From the NCBI RefSeq assembly GCF_040712315.1, contig NC_134013.1, forward strand, positions 5,243,001 to 5,307,000: DNA of 64,000 nt, given 5' to 3'. A program made the translations under genes and the position numbers. The DNA is from Castanea sativa (lineage: Eukaryota; Streptophyta; Magnoliopsida; Fagales; Fagaceae). How positions within the stretch are numbered: position 1 is the first letter of the stretch; every line of letters begins with the position of its first letter. The notes beneath the pieces are model-generated. The model was given only the letters and a program-made list of their open reading frames with translations. It was not told where the DNA came from and did not search any database. Below are positions 34,297 through 47,475 of this stretch, one piece after another.

Positions 34297-34377
34297 CACC
34301 ATGCTGATGCCAACAAAGACGGGCAAATCAACGACCAGGAGCTGAACAAACTCGTGGAATACGCTATGCAACTTTAA
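34297..34377 (+). pseudogene. EF-hand protein fragment, copy 1 (last EF-hand only)
   Basis: The reading HHADANKDGQINDQELNKL followed by VEYAMQL and a stop contains one full EF-hand loop (D-A-N-K-D-G-Q-I-N-D-Q-E: Asp, Asn, Asp, Gly, Ile and Glu in the canonical places). The first half of the gene is absent; sequence left of 34290 is unrelated. The 3' flank (34378-34660) matches the 3' flanks of the copies at 50102 and 57642 (GGTCATGCTTGTATTTCCTTG). Confidence 0.7.
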
Positions 34378-37101
34378 TATACCGTTAAGGCGTAGATATA
34401 CTTAGTTACGTTTACGTACTTAGCAATAACTTGTGAAAAATCATGTACTAATGATATGGGTGCTATGTGATTGCAAGCTTCAGCTTCTTCTATAATGTAG
34501 AATCGAGAAGAAGCTAGATCTTCCGCAATGTTTCTGTATAAATTGATATGAGGTGGCAATGCGTTTGTGTTGGTTTCATGTTTACTTTTCTTTTTCTTTC
34601 TGGTCATGCTTGTATTTCCTTGTCAGCTATGTAATATCCAAGTTGTCATAACAAAGAATATTGTCTGCTCACCATGTTTACTTGGAGGAAGCAGAATTTA
34701 TATGGTCTACTTTAAAAAGTACAATTTCAGAACTTATTTCAATACCATTATTGCTCCTAATTCTATAGCTACTAAAATTTATGAGTTCAATTAACGAATA
34801 TCCTAAAAAGTATTCTTCAAAGATGAGACAATCAATGCAATGGAGCAAAATATGACACACGAGTTATTTTCAATTTATGAATCCACTTTTTATTAATTAA
34901 ATTTTTTTCTTTCTTTTTTGCTTTCCAATGCAGGTGAATTCCAATCAATACTTTCTTAAGAATGCCTGAAGATAGGTATTAACAACCACCAAAATCTAAT
35001 AATTAGATTCTCTCGTGTCAAATATTCTCAATTATTTTCAAAGGAAAAAATTTAGGACAACAATTATGATATAGCAGATTTTGGCTAATGGAGAAAAAGT
35101 ACTAGCTTTATATAAAAATAACAGACAATCAATCATAATCATGAAAAAAAATAGTCAAGGATATAATGTTAGAATTATATTTTAAAAAAAAAACAAAAAT
35201 TTTGATTTTTTTTTTTTCACTTAAACCCGATAATACATAAAACCCAATAATACAACCAAAAAAAAAAAAATCTCCTCCCTCAAAATTAACCGATTCTTTG
35301 CCCATCTTCACTACTAATTTTCTCTCCACAACCCAGAAGGCCAGAACCACCATCGGTCTTTATCTCTCGCCTTTCTCTGAATCTAACAACAATAAAGAAG
35401 CGGGCTTAATCTAAACCGGGGCTGTTGACATCGCCACCGTTGAAGGTGAAAGTGGCCTCCACGATCGCCTCCTAGCCCGTCCATTAGTCCAACCCAGCCG
35501 ACTGAGCTGTCCTTCAGAAAACCCGATTTTTGCTTTGTGGTGTGCTTCTTTTCCGCTTTCTCTTTCCTCTTAATTGATTTTTTGTTTTTTTTTGCAGAGT
35601 TTCTACGTTTTTTTCTTCCTTTGTTGTTAGAGTTATACCAAAGAAGAATCATTAAAATTCTGGTATTGAATTTTTTTTAATGCAATTTTTATTGGATTTT
35701 TATTTTCCTGGGATTCTTTAATTTGGTTTTGATTCTGGGTTTTTTTGGTTGTATTTATCTTACATTGGTTTTCCCTTTCTATAATTTATTATATGGGCAT
35801 TGTAAACGTAAGTTAGTTTTGTACATTAAGAAACAGTAAACAAGTTTAATGGGTAATATAATCTTTCGGTCTTTTATATGCTAGACTGTGGAATGTTATG
35901 TTGGGGCTGCTGCTATTTTTCATTTTGTGGCGATATTATTTCTGTTTTGAAGGTTTGGGTTGGTTAGTATGGTTGTTCAAAATTGCTGAACATGTGTGTC
36001 TCATTTTAATTTTTAAATTTATTTATTAATTTTTTGAATACCACACCAAAAAAAAAAAAAAAAACCAATGATCTGTTTAAACCAGTAAAATTTAAGAGTA
36101 CTACACCATATTTTTAGTGGGGTGATTGATTGTATTAAACTTTGTTTATTCCTCTATTTAATAAACCAAATTTCATTCAATAGATGGAGTTCAATTCAGT
36201 TTCAATTGTTAATTTGTAATATACACATCTATATCACTGCTTGATATCGTTTTCATCATTTAATGGATTGTCTACATTGTGTTTTATTATAGTTGTCGAT
36301 AATACTCACATTGCTCTATTTCAAAAGAAAATCTATTGAAGCAACTAAGATTTAGAAGATTGGACACTACAAGTCTTGAAGGGATGCGCTTTCAAGTTAG
36401 TCAAAGGTGAAGGTGATTCTCCATATTGTTTGTTCCGTTTCACTCTATTTTTTCCTCCTTATTGTTCAGTTTATTTTCTGCAAAACAGTACAGAAGCAAT
36501 GTGTATTTTTTGTTGATATATAATTTAAATCTGAGTTTAATTTGAAAATCAAACTCCAATTCTTCCCTTTGTTTTTTTTTCCTCTGTTCCAATTCTTTAC
36601 ATGATAAGGTTGGGGCAGCCAAACATTTGTAGAGAAAAATCTTGGTAGACTTTAATTGTCTTTTGCAGAATTCGATGTTAGAGTTATATGAATACCATGC
36701 GAGTGACACGATATCTTTGAAGAAAGAAAAAACCCGACTCTTTTCTGGTTCTATTTCTTTTGTTCCCATTCACTTTGAAATTTCTAATTCCACCGAACAT
36801 GTCGAGCATTCTACCTCCAAGGTCGCCCTCAACTCCCTCTCCAACCATAGTCCTCTCACTCCTTAAAGTTTGTTTGGTGTTTCAGTAAGGCCTCACTCCT
36901 CTCACTCCTTAAAGTTTGGTTTGTGTCCATTTTGATTCATGGTTATATTGTTTTCTTGAGTTTTTATCATCTAGGTATTAGATTTTCAGGATTGACTTGA
37001 AGAATTAGGATTCTTCTAATGTTTGACTATTTTAAGGTATGAAAATTTTTCATTTTGATCTTTTTCAAATTTCAAATTTCTTTGATTGATATGGATTGCA
37101 G
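34378..37101 (+). other. 3' flank of the EF-hand fragment, then gene-free DNA
   Basis: After about 34660 no homology to the EF-hand family is visible. 35250-35640 is CT-rich and looks like a captured leader. A 74-codon reading at 36642-36866 is exon-like but I do not recognise it. Homopolymer A and T runs are frequent. Confidence 0.45.
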
Positions 37102-37421
37102 TGATTCCTCTTGGTGGATTTCTAGATCATCCACACAGAGGTTCTGCACTCATTGTTGTTTTTGATATTATGTGCGTTCATCAATCTTGACCCATTGTGT
37201 ATGATAATTTCAGTATATTCTGATATATATTCTGTTTTACAGGTTTTTTGACTGTCACATACATGTTACAGGTACACTTTGTCACAAAGCTATTCAATTA
37301 CTTGATTATTATCTGGTTTAATTGTAAAGAAATTAAAATTGGGTTTTTTGGATTTTAGGGAGGCATTACTCATCAAGATTCTGCAGGCCACAAGGATACA
37401 ATTGGACCCTGTGATGTGCAG
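37102..37421 (+). pseudogene. Pirin-like gene fragment, three exons
   Basis: Pirins are cupin-fold nuclear proteins with metal-binding histidines. Three exons join in phase: 37102-37140 (IPLGGFLDHPHR plus part of Gly), 37243-37271 (FLTVTYMLQ) and 37359-37421 (GGITHQDSAGHKDTIGPCDV then Q). They match the conserved pirin core ..FPDHPHRGFETVTYMLQG.., including the metal-site HPH. The Glu of GFETVTY is replaced by Leu. Borders are AG/GT. The following WMTAGRG exon and the first exon are not found, so it is a fragment, probably carried by a Helitron ending at 41046. Confidence 0.82.
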
Positions 37422-40400
37422 GTAAAGACATATTTTGAGTATGTTGGAAAAATTTGTTGTGTTTTAAGGTCTTTTATGAGAAACAAAGATGGATTTTTTT
37501 TTGGTTTGATCTGTATTGAGTTTCCCCTTTTTACAGTCTAATTAAATATTTGGGTTTGTTTTAGTTTCACTATTAATAAAATATTTGGATTTGTTTTAGT
37601 TTCACTATTAATGTTCTGGGATATCACATAAAGTTTAATTTTGTTGTTTTTCTTTGTTCTGACATGTGTTAATTGATATAGAAAAAGAAAAAAAGGAGAG
37701 ATTTTTGGCTAATAAATGAGGAAGAGCAGGGCAAAGGGGAGATAGTATAAATTGGGGCATTGCAAAGCCAATACTCACTTTGATTGGTAATCTGGTGCTT
37801 TCTTTGTTTACTACATAATTTATATTTTTTTAGAATTTGATATTCTTATTCTTATTCCATTGATATTGTGAGCTATAGATGGTTCTCTTAAAAAAGAACC
37901 ACTATAGGCATGAGAATTACAAATTTCATAATGATTTATGTATTAGTTAGAGATAATAAGTGCTCAGGTATAATATTTTCATCTGTTGTGAACAAATCCT
38001 TGGAAGTTAAGAGTTCAGTACCATTGACATCTACATTGTTTAAATGCTTTAGATATTTAAGCATGCGCAACTTAAAGACAAATTAGCTATGTAGTAGGGG
38101 AATTGTACATATTATTAATTACTCTAAGTCAAATACAAGAATCATGAATGTAAGCTATTATGTCCTTCACAAATCTGTTAAGAAAATTATTGGACTAGCC
38201 TTGGCCCTAATGTAGCACAAAATGCTACAGTAAATGCTGTTAACCCAGCCACATATGACCAAATGAAACAGTTAACATCATAGCATTATGTCTTTTAAGT
38301 TGAAATTATTTTGTATTTCAAAGTTGTTTCTATGTTAAACTACTTCCAAAATGTCCTAATTCTCTATACTTATGCATTTAGACTGTATGCTGGAAGAATT
38401 GTGGTTGGATCTGTATCTAATTAAGATAAGTCGGTTCTTTTCTTTTGTCTTTTCTTTGAATTTTTCTGATTTTATTCTTTCATCTTCCCCTTTTAAAATC
38501 AGCATAAAACTACTATTATCTATGGTCCTCTCTCACATGAACAATAACATTTAATTGTTTGCAAAGACTTGAGCAATTGAAATTATTACCTTTTTTATTT
38601 CAAAATGGTAGCAACAGTCACCTTCACCTTACTTCATTTATATATAGGACATTTTGGGCCTACAAATGAATATGAATTGGATGCCTCCTCTGCTTGATCA
38701 CTTTAGAAGTCTAAGATGTTTAATTTTCTCTATCCAACTTCACTGCTGACTCTTTTGTTTTTTGTTTTTATTTTTTATTCTTATAGTAGTTATCTTCAAA
38801 TTAATTTGACACTTGGTATCTTTTCTTTTCATCCATGATTCCTTAATGTCATATCTTATAATTGGAACTGTTTTTGGCTTTAAGATAGGAGAAAATTTTA
38901 AGATTCAAATAATAGAAAAATTGCCAAATCATTTTTCTCAAACTTTGTATATTATGTTTAGAATACTTCAATTTCATATTAATCTGATAAGATTTTTTAA
39001 TGTTCCTGCTGCCTCTGTCTTAGCTTATGTATTATGTCTTTATATTAACTAATGATATGCATTTCTATTTGTCTCTATTTAATCATTAGTTTGATAGGCT
39101 TTTTAAACCATTAGTTTGATAGTTATATCTAATAGCAGGTTTATGCACAGAGTTTCTGACCATGGAGTGGGACTCTGCAGCTTAAAGATTGCTTTTTTGG
39201 AACAAGAATAGAGAAACTCTTTCTATATTGCTTCTTTTAAGGATTCTGATTGTGCCAATAAATTCTTTTTCTACTAGAGTCTTATTTGTCTTTCTAGATC
39301 TGGGTGATTCGGTGCTAACGTTGTTCCTTTACCAATGAAGGTAAACACCGCATCCCCTCCTATGCATATAAAGCAATATTTTTGTGGCTGAACCAAGTAT
39401 ATGAGAAGATAAAACCATGAAATTCATTGTTCAAAATGTTCCACCTATATCATACATTATTTTTTTAAATTCACCATCTCCAATGTGCAATCTCTTGGGG
39501 TTTGTAACATCCTTTGAAAGTCTCTCTGTCTAGAACAACATCGAACTCATTTGACTAAGGCAAGTAAAATTCAAGCTAACGTTTTTTTTTTTTTTTCATG
39601 TTTCCCTCATTAGACGCTTCTGTTAGGCCTTTTTAGTTTCCATGAATTTGGAATCATTCATATTTTGTATAATACTACATTCATAAATCCAACATCTTGG
39701 ATGATGCTTTAGAATTTGAAGTTGTCATTGTAGTGGATAGAATGACTCATTTGTACAAAGTTATGAACTGTCACTCCTTCAATTGTTCATTGAAGTAAGT
39801 AGTCTAAGCCTTTTGTTGTAAAATGAGTAGTACATTTAGCCTTTTCTTTATCTTCATATGCTTTTGTGCTTTGATTGGAAAGTTGTGCTAATGAAGTTCC
39901 TTATCAGTTTCTATTGTATTTGGTCTATGTTTGTTTTTTAATATATTTTGCTAATAAAGTTTTAAAAATTTTTTCACATCGTTTGTAGTCATATCTGATT
40001 TTCTTTAGTTGTGAAAAGTTTTTGAATTAAAGTTTCTAGCATGTGTTGGATAGAATTCATGATAAATTTAATGTTCAATGAAAGTCACGTTTAGGTTCTT
40101 GCATTGATGTTCAATATTTTCAAAACATATTGGATCATCATCACTAAGCCATCCATATTACTTGCTTTTCGATTCATTATGATTATTCTTTCTTTTTCTT
40201 TTTTTGAAATAAATGGTATCTTTCATAATTGTTTTATCCCCTATAAGCAATTCATGGATTTATGTAAAGTATTCTTCCCATTGTTTCAGATGAGTGGTAA
40301 AGGGAGGGAAGTGCATACTAATTGCAAGCCTCCATTAACAGTAGAAAATATATATTGACTCCCTTTATTTCCTTCTAAATGAATTATTTTTTAGGTATGA

Positions 40401-41046
40401 ATTCTCTTATTTTGCAGATAATATTTTCAAGTGTAGATTAGGAGCTGTACACTGGAGATTTGTTTTGCCTTTGTGTATAAAGACCTTGGGAATTTCAAAA
40501 TATTTATGTAAAAGCTATTTTGGTAGTTGTTGCATCTTTATTTACTTATGCTTGAATAGTAGTTTTTAAAGTTTTCGAGAGAGGGAGTGTTATAACTTAT
40601 TTGTATGAATTTAGTTATAAAATTATCTCTAAAAATAGTTAAATCCTTAAATTACTGTCCCTAAAGTTTGTTACGATTTTCTTCCTATATATTGTGCTCA
40701 TGTAGAATATGAGTATCATCTACTCTTCTAGATTACAAAGTGTAAGGAATATATTTTTTAAATAAGTCAAAAGATGAATAAATAAAAAATATTAAATGGA
40801 ATATCTGCCTAAGCATTCATTTATTGTATATTTTTTGTTCATCTAGATATTTTGCAATAATTGATATACAATTGTTTAGTTTCCTTTAATGTTTGATTAC
40901 GTTTCAAATAAAATTATACTTACATAGTATGTTTTGAGCCATTGTAAGTAGAGGTGAATTCTTATTTGTTTAAAGTGATTATTTCTCTAAGCAAATATAT
41001 ATGTTTTTTAAAAACTATCTCATGCATCGCACGGGTTAGCGACTAG
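37422..41046 (+). mobile_element. Probable right part of a gene-carrying Helitron
   Basis: AT-rich, no recognised coding exons. It ends CATCGCACGGGTTAGCGACTAG with T following (41047), the usual terminus of plant Helitrons, though the left arm of the hairpin is degenerate (CATGCATCGCACGGG). The left end was not located, so inclusion of the pirin exons in the same element is inferred. Confidence 0.5.
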
Positions 41047-41589
41047 TTGTATTAAAAAGAATAAACAAACACTGATGGAGGCAGTCATGGGTTGCCAACA
41101 TGGACCCAACACCACCACTAACACTAACTAAGATCACAACAATCTCCAAAGAGATTCAAGAAATAATGCCTCCGGACGTTAGTGGAATATAAATGTTGGA
41201 TACAACTCTCCGTAACACTTGTTTTACTATATGAATTAGCCTAAAAAAAAAAAAAAAAAAAAGGTTATATTAAGAACAAAAATCAAAAGGAAGAATATGG
41301 CAGAGCTTAATATTTGAGTTCTGATCTAATCTTTTCATGCTCCTATGAAAAACCAAGTATGACAATACGAAGATATGATTCATGTGAATGCGTGTACCTT
41401 TAGTTGCAAATTTGTTTCTTTTTTTTTTCTTCAGCAGATAATCCAGTAAACATTATGGACATGATTGGTATTTGCATATAGTGATTGTCCTTAGGGGCCT
41501 TTGGTGAAGGTGATGGAAGAATTTTGTTTGTAGGGCTTGACCAAATTTAGGCCAAGGTGAAGCTTTGTTACGTGTATTGATTTGGATCC
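41047..41589 (+). other. Gene-free stretch
   Basis: Only an A run (41239-41261) and a T run (41418-41428) stand out. No coding evidence. Confidence 0.6.
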
Positions 41590-41898
41590 TAATGTCATGG
41601 AAGCCTGAAGAAAGCACACATGATGCTCTCTTGATAGAACTGAAACTAAACTATTAGCTTCTGGTAGTAAATTTCGAATCCACAAGGGGTTTTCATGAAT
41701 CCATAAGGAGATAAATTAAAATCCACCAGAGAAATAATTTGACAAAAGTCTGTGTTTAGTCTGAATTTTTATTAATCGGAAAAACTAAATTGCCTTTAGA
41801 GGCTACAATGTGTTTAAATAGTAAAGAAAACTTAGGGTGGCTAGAAACCCTAAGGCGACTATGAAAGCATCAAAACCCTAATTTGGCTAGAAATCTTA
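41590..41898 (-). mobile_element. Truncated LTR of a minus-strand Ty3/gypsy element
   Basis: Homologous to the first 310 bp (plus coordinates) of the LTR at 48985-49418: both contain ACTAAACTATTAGCTTCTG and CTACAATGTGTTTAAATAG. It stops abruptly at 41898, where element C begins. Confidence 0.65.
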
Positions 41899-42660
41899 CT
41901 TTGTGGCTCGTGTTTGTGATGAGTACAATTAAGTAATCTCTTGTACTTAACACTCATATCACTCTTTTTGATGGAAATTACTAAAAAATCTTAAGAGAAG
42001 GGCATAAATAATCATCTCACCACTAAAGCCCGCCAATCATGAATAACATCTGTATGCTTTGGTATAGCAAAATTGTGATGTTTAAGCTTATATAATTGGG
42101 TATATCTTCTCTCTCTCTTATATGCCCATGCATGATATGCTCAAAAGGAAAAAATATGCAAAGAATATCAAAAGCAAGAAGAATCAAAATGCTTTTAAAA
42201 GTGGTTGCAAGCGAGTGTCTAGGAGATGTAGGAGTTATAAGATGTACCTCGATGGTGATAGTCCCCATCAAGCAGTTATGATTGTGTGTGAGTGAATTTG
42301 ATTTTCTTATATCTCAAATCGTCATAATATGAGACACTTATGCACTCTTGCTATGTTTTCACACACAACACGCAAATTTTTTGCTACTTTTGATACATGT
42401 GCAGGTACAATGTGATTTGGTCATCACAAGGAATAAATGTGTTAATATATGCTCACTAAACTGTCTTGACTTGTTTTTGAAATATAAAATTTGTTAGACT
42501 TGTTTAGTATGTGTGTGTGTGTTTTTGGATCTATGAATGCTTTGCATTTTCTTGTTGAGAGATGTTTTTGAGAGCTTAACATGTTGATTGGATCTATGTT
42601 TGAGTAGCTTGCTTGTTGCATTTATCTCTTTGTGTTTTTTCTCTATTTGAAAAACTCCAT

Positions 42661-42897
42661 TTTATCAATCTCAACAGCTTCTCGACAGATCCTCGACAGC
42701 TTCCTATCTATCGAGCCCCTTGGACTTTTTTTCTCGACTGATCTTATCGCAAATTCAATCCATCAAGCTTTCTAGACTTTGTCTCAATAGCTTCTCGATC
42801 CATCGAGGAGCTTTTGCCATAGACAAAATCTTGACAGCACCTCGACATATTTAGATCTATCGAGATTTATCCATTGAGCTACGATTTCTATATATAC
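42661..42897 (+). promoter_or_regulatory. Putative ORF2 promoter of element C
   Basis: CTCGACAG and TCGATCCATCGAG words, more degenerate than in A, are followed by CTATATATACC at 42888-42897 and a CT-rich leader. A donor-like GTATGA follows at about 43034. The leader ends in a (TC)n run and GCGAATAG before the ORF2 ATG. Confidence 0.5.
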
Positions 42898-43367
42898 CTT
42901 CAGCGCGAAATCAGATTCATTTTTTTTCTCACCTCTCTCAATAGAAATTCTTTTCTCTCCCTCCAAACACTTTCCTCTCACTCTAATCTCCACTCCTTTC
43001 AAGTTTTCAGCCTAATCAAGCTTCAATCTTGTGGTATGATCTTCAAATCCCTCGTTTCTCATGCATTTCACACGTTAGACCTAGGTTTTTGGGTTTTCTT
43101 TGAAAATTTTGAGGTTTTTGAAAATTTTTGAGATTTTTGTGAAAGTTTTGGGTTGGGTGTTGTTTATTTGATGCTATATGATCATGCATTACATTCCATT
43201 AGCATTTTCACAATGTTTCATTCATTTTGATGTGTGCTTGAATTTTTGGAAATTGTGTGCTAATAGGTTTGGATTGGGTTGAACCTATGATATTTTTTTT
43301 TTTTTGGCACTTCACATGTTCATGCATATGTACCCTTCTTTTCTATCTGTTCTGGGTTGTGATTGTG

Positions 43368-43414
<47 letters not shown>

Positions 43415-43427
43415 GAATAGACCGCGC

Positions 43428-44599
43428 ATGGCACCCAAGTGCAAATCTACTCCAATCCGAAACCCTTTTCGTTCCAGGTCATCTTCTTCTTCTGATCTTC
43501 CCCTACTCACATTCGGTTCCGTGATGATAAAGCCCACTAGGACTTCTCAGAGAACTTTTCTCAAAGTGGTGTTCATCTGGAGCGCCATGTGATTCTGTCA
43601 AATTTTTCCAATACTGCTCTACCTGATGTCATTCACACTCGGGGATGGGAATCTCTTTATGAGATACCTTTAAGGTGTCCCATCCTGATCATATAGGAGT
43701 TTTACTCCAATATGCACGGTATTGATACCTCTGTATCTCAGTTTGCTACGCATATCAAAGGTACACGTATCGTAGTCACTCTGGATCTTGTATCTAAGAT
43801 ACTACACATCCCATGGGTAGTGCATCCTGACTACCCCACTTGTCAACATCTGAGGACTGTGTCCAAAGACGAGCTTCTATCTCTCTTCTGTGAGACGCCC
43901 TCCATATGGGGTGAACGCCAAAACACCCCATGCTCAGGCTTTGTAAAAGGCTCGAGATTCCTTAATATGGAAATGACATTCTTTCTCCATCTACTGTCTT
44001 ACTCTAACTCCATCACAAAGCCTTGTGCTCAATTTTTGCTATCCCTCTTAAAGGACCACTCTATAGACTTCCCTTCTCACTTTATCACTTCCATTATAGA
44101 TGTCTATAGGGATACGACGACCTGTGATAAGCTCATCTTTCCTTCGGTTATCACGCAAATCCTTTGCCATCTTTCTATCCCTATCCCTAATTCTCCTCTC
44201 TATACAGTCATGCGTGCCATCAACGTAGCTTCTATTCGGCAAAGCGAGGCCCAACTTCGACCGAAGTGGCCACGGACCGAGACGACAGATCCTTTAGCCC
44301 CTACCATTCCTTCCACCTCTGTTCCTTCTTCTTCTGTGGGTGGTGTGATTTTTGAGATGGTCATGGCGCAGTTTCAGCACATGGATGATCGCCTTGATAC
44401 TCTCATTATTGAGTTGTATCAGGTGAAAACCCATGTTGGTTGTATTGCTCGACGATAGGCTCGCCTTGGTTGTTTCGTTGCTTCTCCATCTCCTTCTCCA
44501 GAGGCTTCTGAGGATGAGGATGCTGCTAATGGTGATGATGATGAGGAGGATGAGGATGCTAGCTCTTCTAGTGATGAGGAGATGACGACATCTCAGTGA
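43428..44599 (+). pseudogene. ORF2 of element C
   Basis: Starts MAPKCKSTPIRN. A frameshift near 43497 and stops near 43539 and 43696 break the N-terminal third. From 43712 a 248-codon open stretch covers the conserved middle (VVTLDLVSKILHIP, FLNMEMTFFLHLL, IDFPSHFITS, DKLIFPSVITQIL) and the helix MAQFQHMDDRLDTLIIEL. After one stop at 44456 an acidic tail (EDEDAANGDDDEEDEDASS) runs to TGA at 44597. It is the best-preserved middle of ORF2 in the window. Function unknown. Confidence 0.72.
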
Positions 44600-45008
44600 C
44601 ATACCCTTTGTCATTCATGACAAAAAGGGAGAGTGGTTTTGGGATGATGAGAGTAGTCATGTATTTAAGGGGAGAGTTAGCATAGGACATTTTTGTTAGG
44701 GGGAGTGTCTATATTTTTGCAAGGATGTAGTGAGGATTATATGTACTTTTCTTTTCTTTTATCTTTAGTTGCATATCCTCTTGTACACGGGTCTTGTGAC
44801 CATTTATTTATGACATACATTGTTTTTATTTCTCATTTAGATGTATGTTGTTATTCACCTATCTCTCCATGTGTTGTTTCTTTTCTATCTTTATACAAAT
44901 GTTTCTTTTTGTATGCAATCTTTCATTTCTGTTTCACACTAAGATGTCTTGATAAGTTTTGTTTAAAGTGTTTCAAAAAGACAGGTTGTCAAAATCTATC
45001 ATTGATAA

Positions 45009-47319
45009 TGCCTTAAAATGTATACTTGTTCTATATTTATATAGGCATTATCTCCTTATTACTATACTTAATTTGTATAATTAAGCCATGATTTGCATTA
45101 ATCCATATTATTTATCTTTACATAATTTCTTGAATAAGATGTCATTTATTGCGTGTAATTTTTTATTCTCAGGAAATCATGTGAAAAAGATGAGTTTACA
45201 GGAGTTTGTGAGAGAATGGAGGCCGAACTAGAATTAAAATGGAGTTAAAGGACCATGCTTAAATGTCTAAGGAGGTGCAGCTACAGTACTTGGGTCGTCT
45301 ACCATGTTTGGAAGCTTTAAATAAGGAAAGAAATCAAAGAGGCGGAATATGAAAAGGAAAAATCATATTTGAGCACTGATCAGTATTTTAGATGTATCTC
45401 TCTCCTCAAAAATCCAATTGATACAAGGCTAGATGGGTTGGAACCATGACTTATATATCTACAACTCACAAATTACTGCTGTAAACCTGGACGAAAATTA
45501 AAATAGTAGAAGTTATTTTTTCTTTGGACACTTGGACATTAGGGTTTTGAAGAGAGACTGTGGAGAACGAATTTGGCAGAGAAAACCTTGTATTTTCCTT
45601 TCTCTAATGGCCACCTAAACTCTATGCTAGGTGTTAGGACATATGTGAATCATGTTAAGAACATATGTCAATTTTATGTAATTGACTAATCCTTTGACAA
45701 AACGCACTTTATTTGTATTTGGGTAGATCTAGGATGTGTTTAATACTTCAAGAAACAAGGTTTCAAGTTCAAGTGTTAAAGCCATGCAAGTTTGTCCAAC
45801 AAACAAGTAAAGAAGTGTTGTTTCATTAAATCTTGATAGCTCTTCAATAGCTCTCGACATCTAGGCTATTTATCGAGACTTTTCAGCTTTTCTTTATCGC
45901 AATCTCGATAGCTCTCGATAGCTACTTCGATCAATTGAGAAACATTTTGGATGCTCGATAGCTTCTTGATAGCTCGCAATAGGTCTCAACAGATAGCTAT
46001 CTATCGAGGTATCTATCAAGAATTACAAAAATCAATTTTTCAGATCTGATTTTCGGCCCATGCTTATGTTTTTGTGTAAGATTTCTTTTCTCACAACCCT
46101 AGACATATATAAGGCTTATTTTAGAGGCCGTCACATATGAGAATACAAGGAGAACACATGAAAAAGGTGACTGTTGCCTTATTCTCTCTGAGAGAAGCTA
46201 CTGCGTCTTTGCGCCTTAGGGTTTTGTAACCAAGTGCTTTTTGATCTTCACTGTTGATGAAGTGAAGAACTTTGCGGCCAATATTATTCTTCCTCAAGTT
46301 TGTGAGTAAGTCACGTACTGGGATTCGTGCAAAGGAATTAGTCACGTGCTGGGATCCATGCATCAAAAGGGTGACGTTCATATATTGAAGAGTTCAGAGG
46401 TTCTAAAGCGGTAGAAGGTTAATGCTGTAAGTTCATCTACGGGGATTGTAGAGTCTAGGGACAAAAGTTTTGTACTAGATATGAAACTTATCTTTACTAT
46501 AGTGGATTGCTTTTCGGGAAGGTTTCCCCCCATGTTTTTTTTACTATGAAACTAGTTTGTTTCATTGGTTTTCCTGGGTCATTATATCTTGTCTTACTTA
46601 TTTTTCCACTACATGATATTGACATGATATCAATGTTAGTTTGTTTTAACAAGGTTTATTCATAATAAATCTAATTAACAACTTGGGTTTAAAACTAATT
46701 AATTCTATCAACTGGGGTCTAAATTTCCCAACACTAGGGCTAGAGGTTATGTTTCTTCTATACTGTATGAATATTTAATGTGATTCTTTCTAAGATTTTA
46801 TCAACAACATATTTGATTGTTCAATTAGATTTCTTTTGATGTATTAGTTCTTCCATGCTTTCAATAAGTTCAATCATGTTTTTCTAATTTTTTAGATAAA
46901 TTTCTAATAGCTTCAAATAGAAATCAATTTTTAAAGTGAATGGGTTTTCTGAAAACTTTTCTAACTGCATTATTAATCTAGGTTATCATGTATTCTTGAA
47001 TTGTCTCAGTTCAACCGAATCATAAGTATTTAATTGTATAAGAACATTCAATTATTAAATATATAATTTCTTAGATCACAAAGAATTTCATATCAATATA
47101 AAGAAACACTCTGATGCCCCAGTATTTACATTATTGATTTAAATCAGTTTTTATTATTATTCTTGTTAACAATCACCAAGCAAAAGTACTTTTCTTCTTC
47201 ACCCAAATTGTTGTTTAATTATATTGTCTTTGAATCTATCTACTCCTTGTGGTTCGACTTCGATACTCCGGGAATTATATTTCTACGATCTCCTACACTT
47301 GGGAGTGAGCAAGCAATCA
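45009..47319 (+). mobile_element. Solo LTR, Ty3/gypsy Tat-like, inside element C
   Basis: Element B is continuous between the positions equivalent to 45005 and 47320, so this block is an insertion. It ends CTTGGGAGTGAGCAAGCAATCA after CTTGTGGTTCGACTTCG, the signature of plant Tat/Athila-type LTR ends. About 1.2 kb remains after removing the nested LTR. The borders are approximate: ATGCC occurs at both ends (45008-45012 and 47319-47323), but this would not give TG..CA ends. Confidence 0.65.
45632..46733 (+). mobile_element. Solo LTR, chimeric family 1 / family 3
   Basis: Flanked by CTAGG (45627-45631 and 46734-46738). The left two-thirds start TGTTAGGACATATGTG and match family 1, including a TCGATAGC cluster (45836-46010). 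From about 46400 to its end (CCCAACA) it resembles the right part of family-3 LTRs (GGTTTTCCTGGGTCAT, TATTTTTCCACTACATG; compare 51370-51430 and 58785-58850). Confidence 0.82.
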
Positions 47320-47475
47320 TGCCATGAACTCTCTTCTTGCAATGTTTTTCAAGAGTTTGTGTTAGGATTAGCTTTTATTGTATTTAACAAATGATTATGA
47401 GTTTAGTGATTTAATACTTCTCTCATACATCATTTGTTTGTTGTGGTTTTGTCACGGATTGATAAAGGGAGAGAT

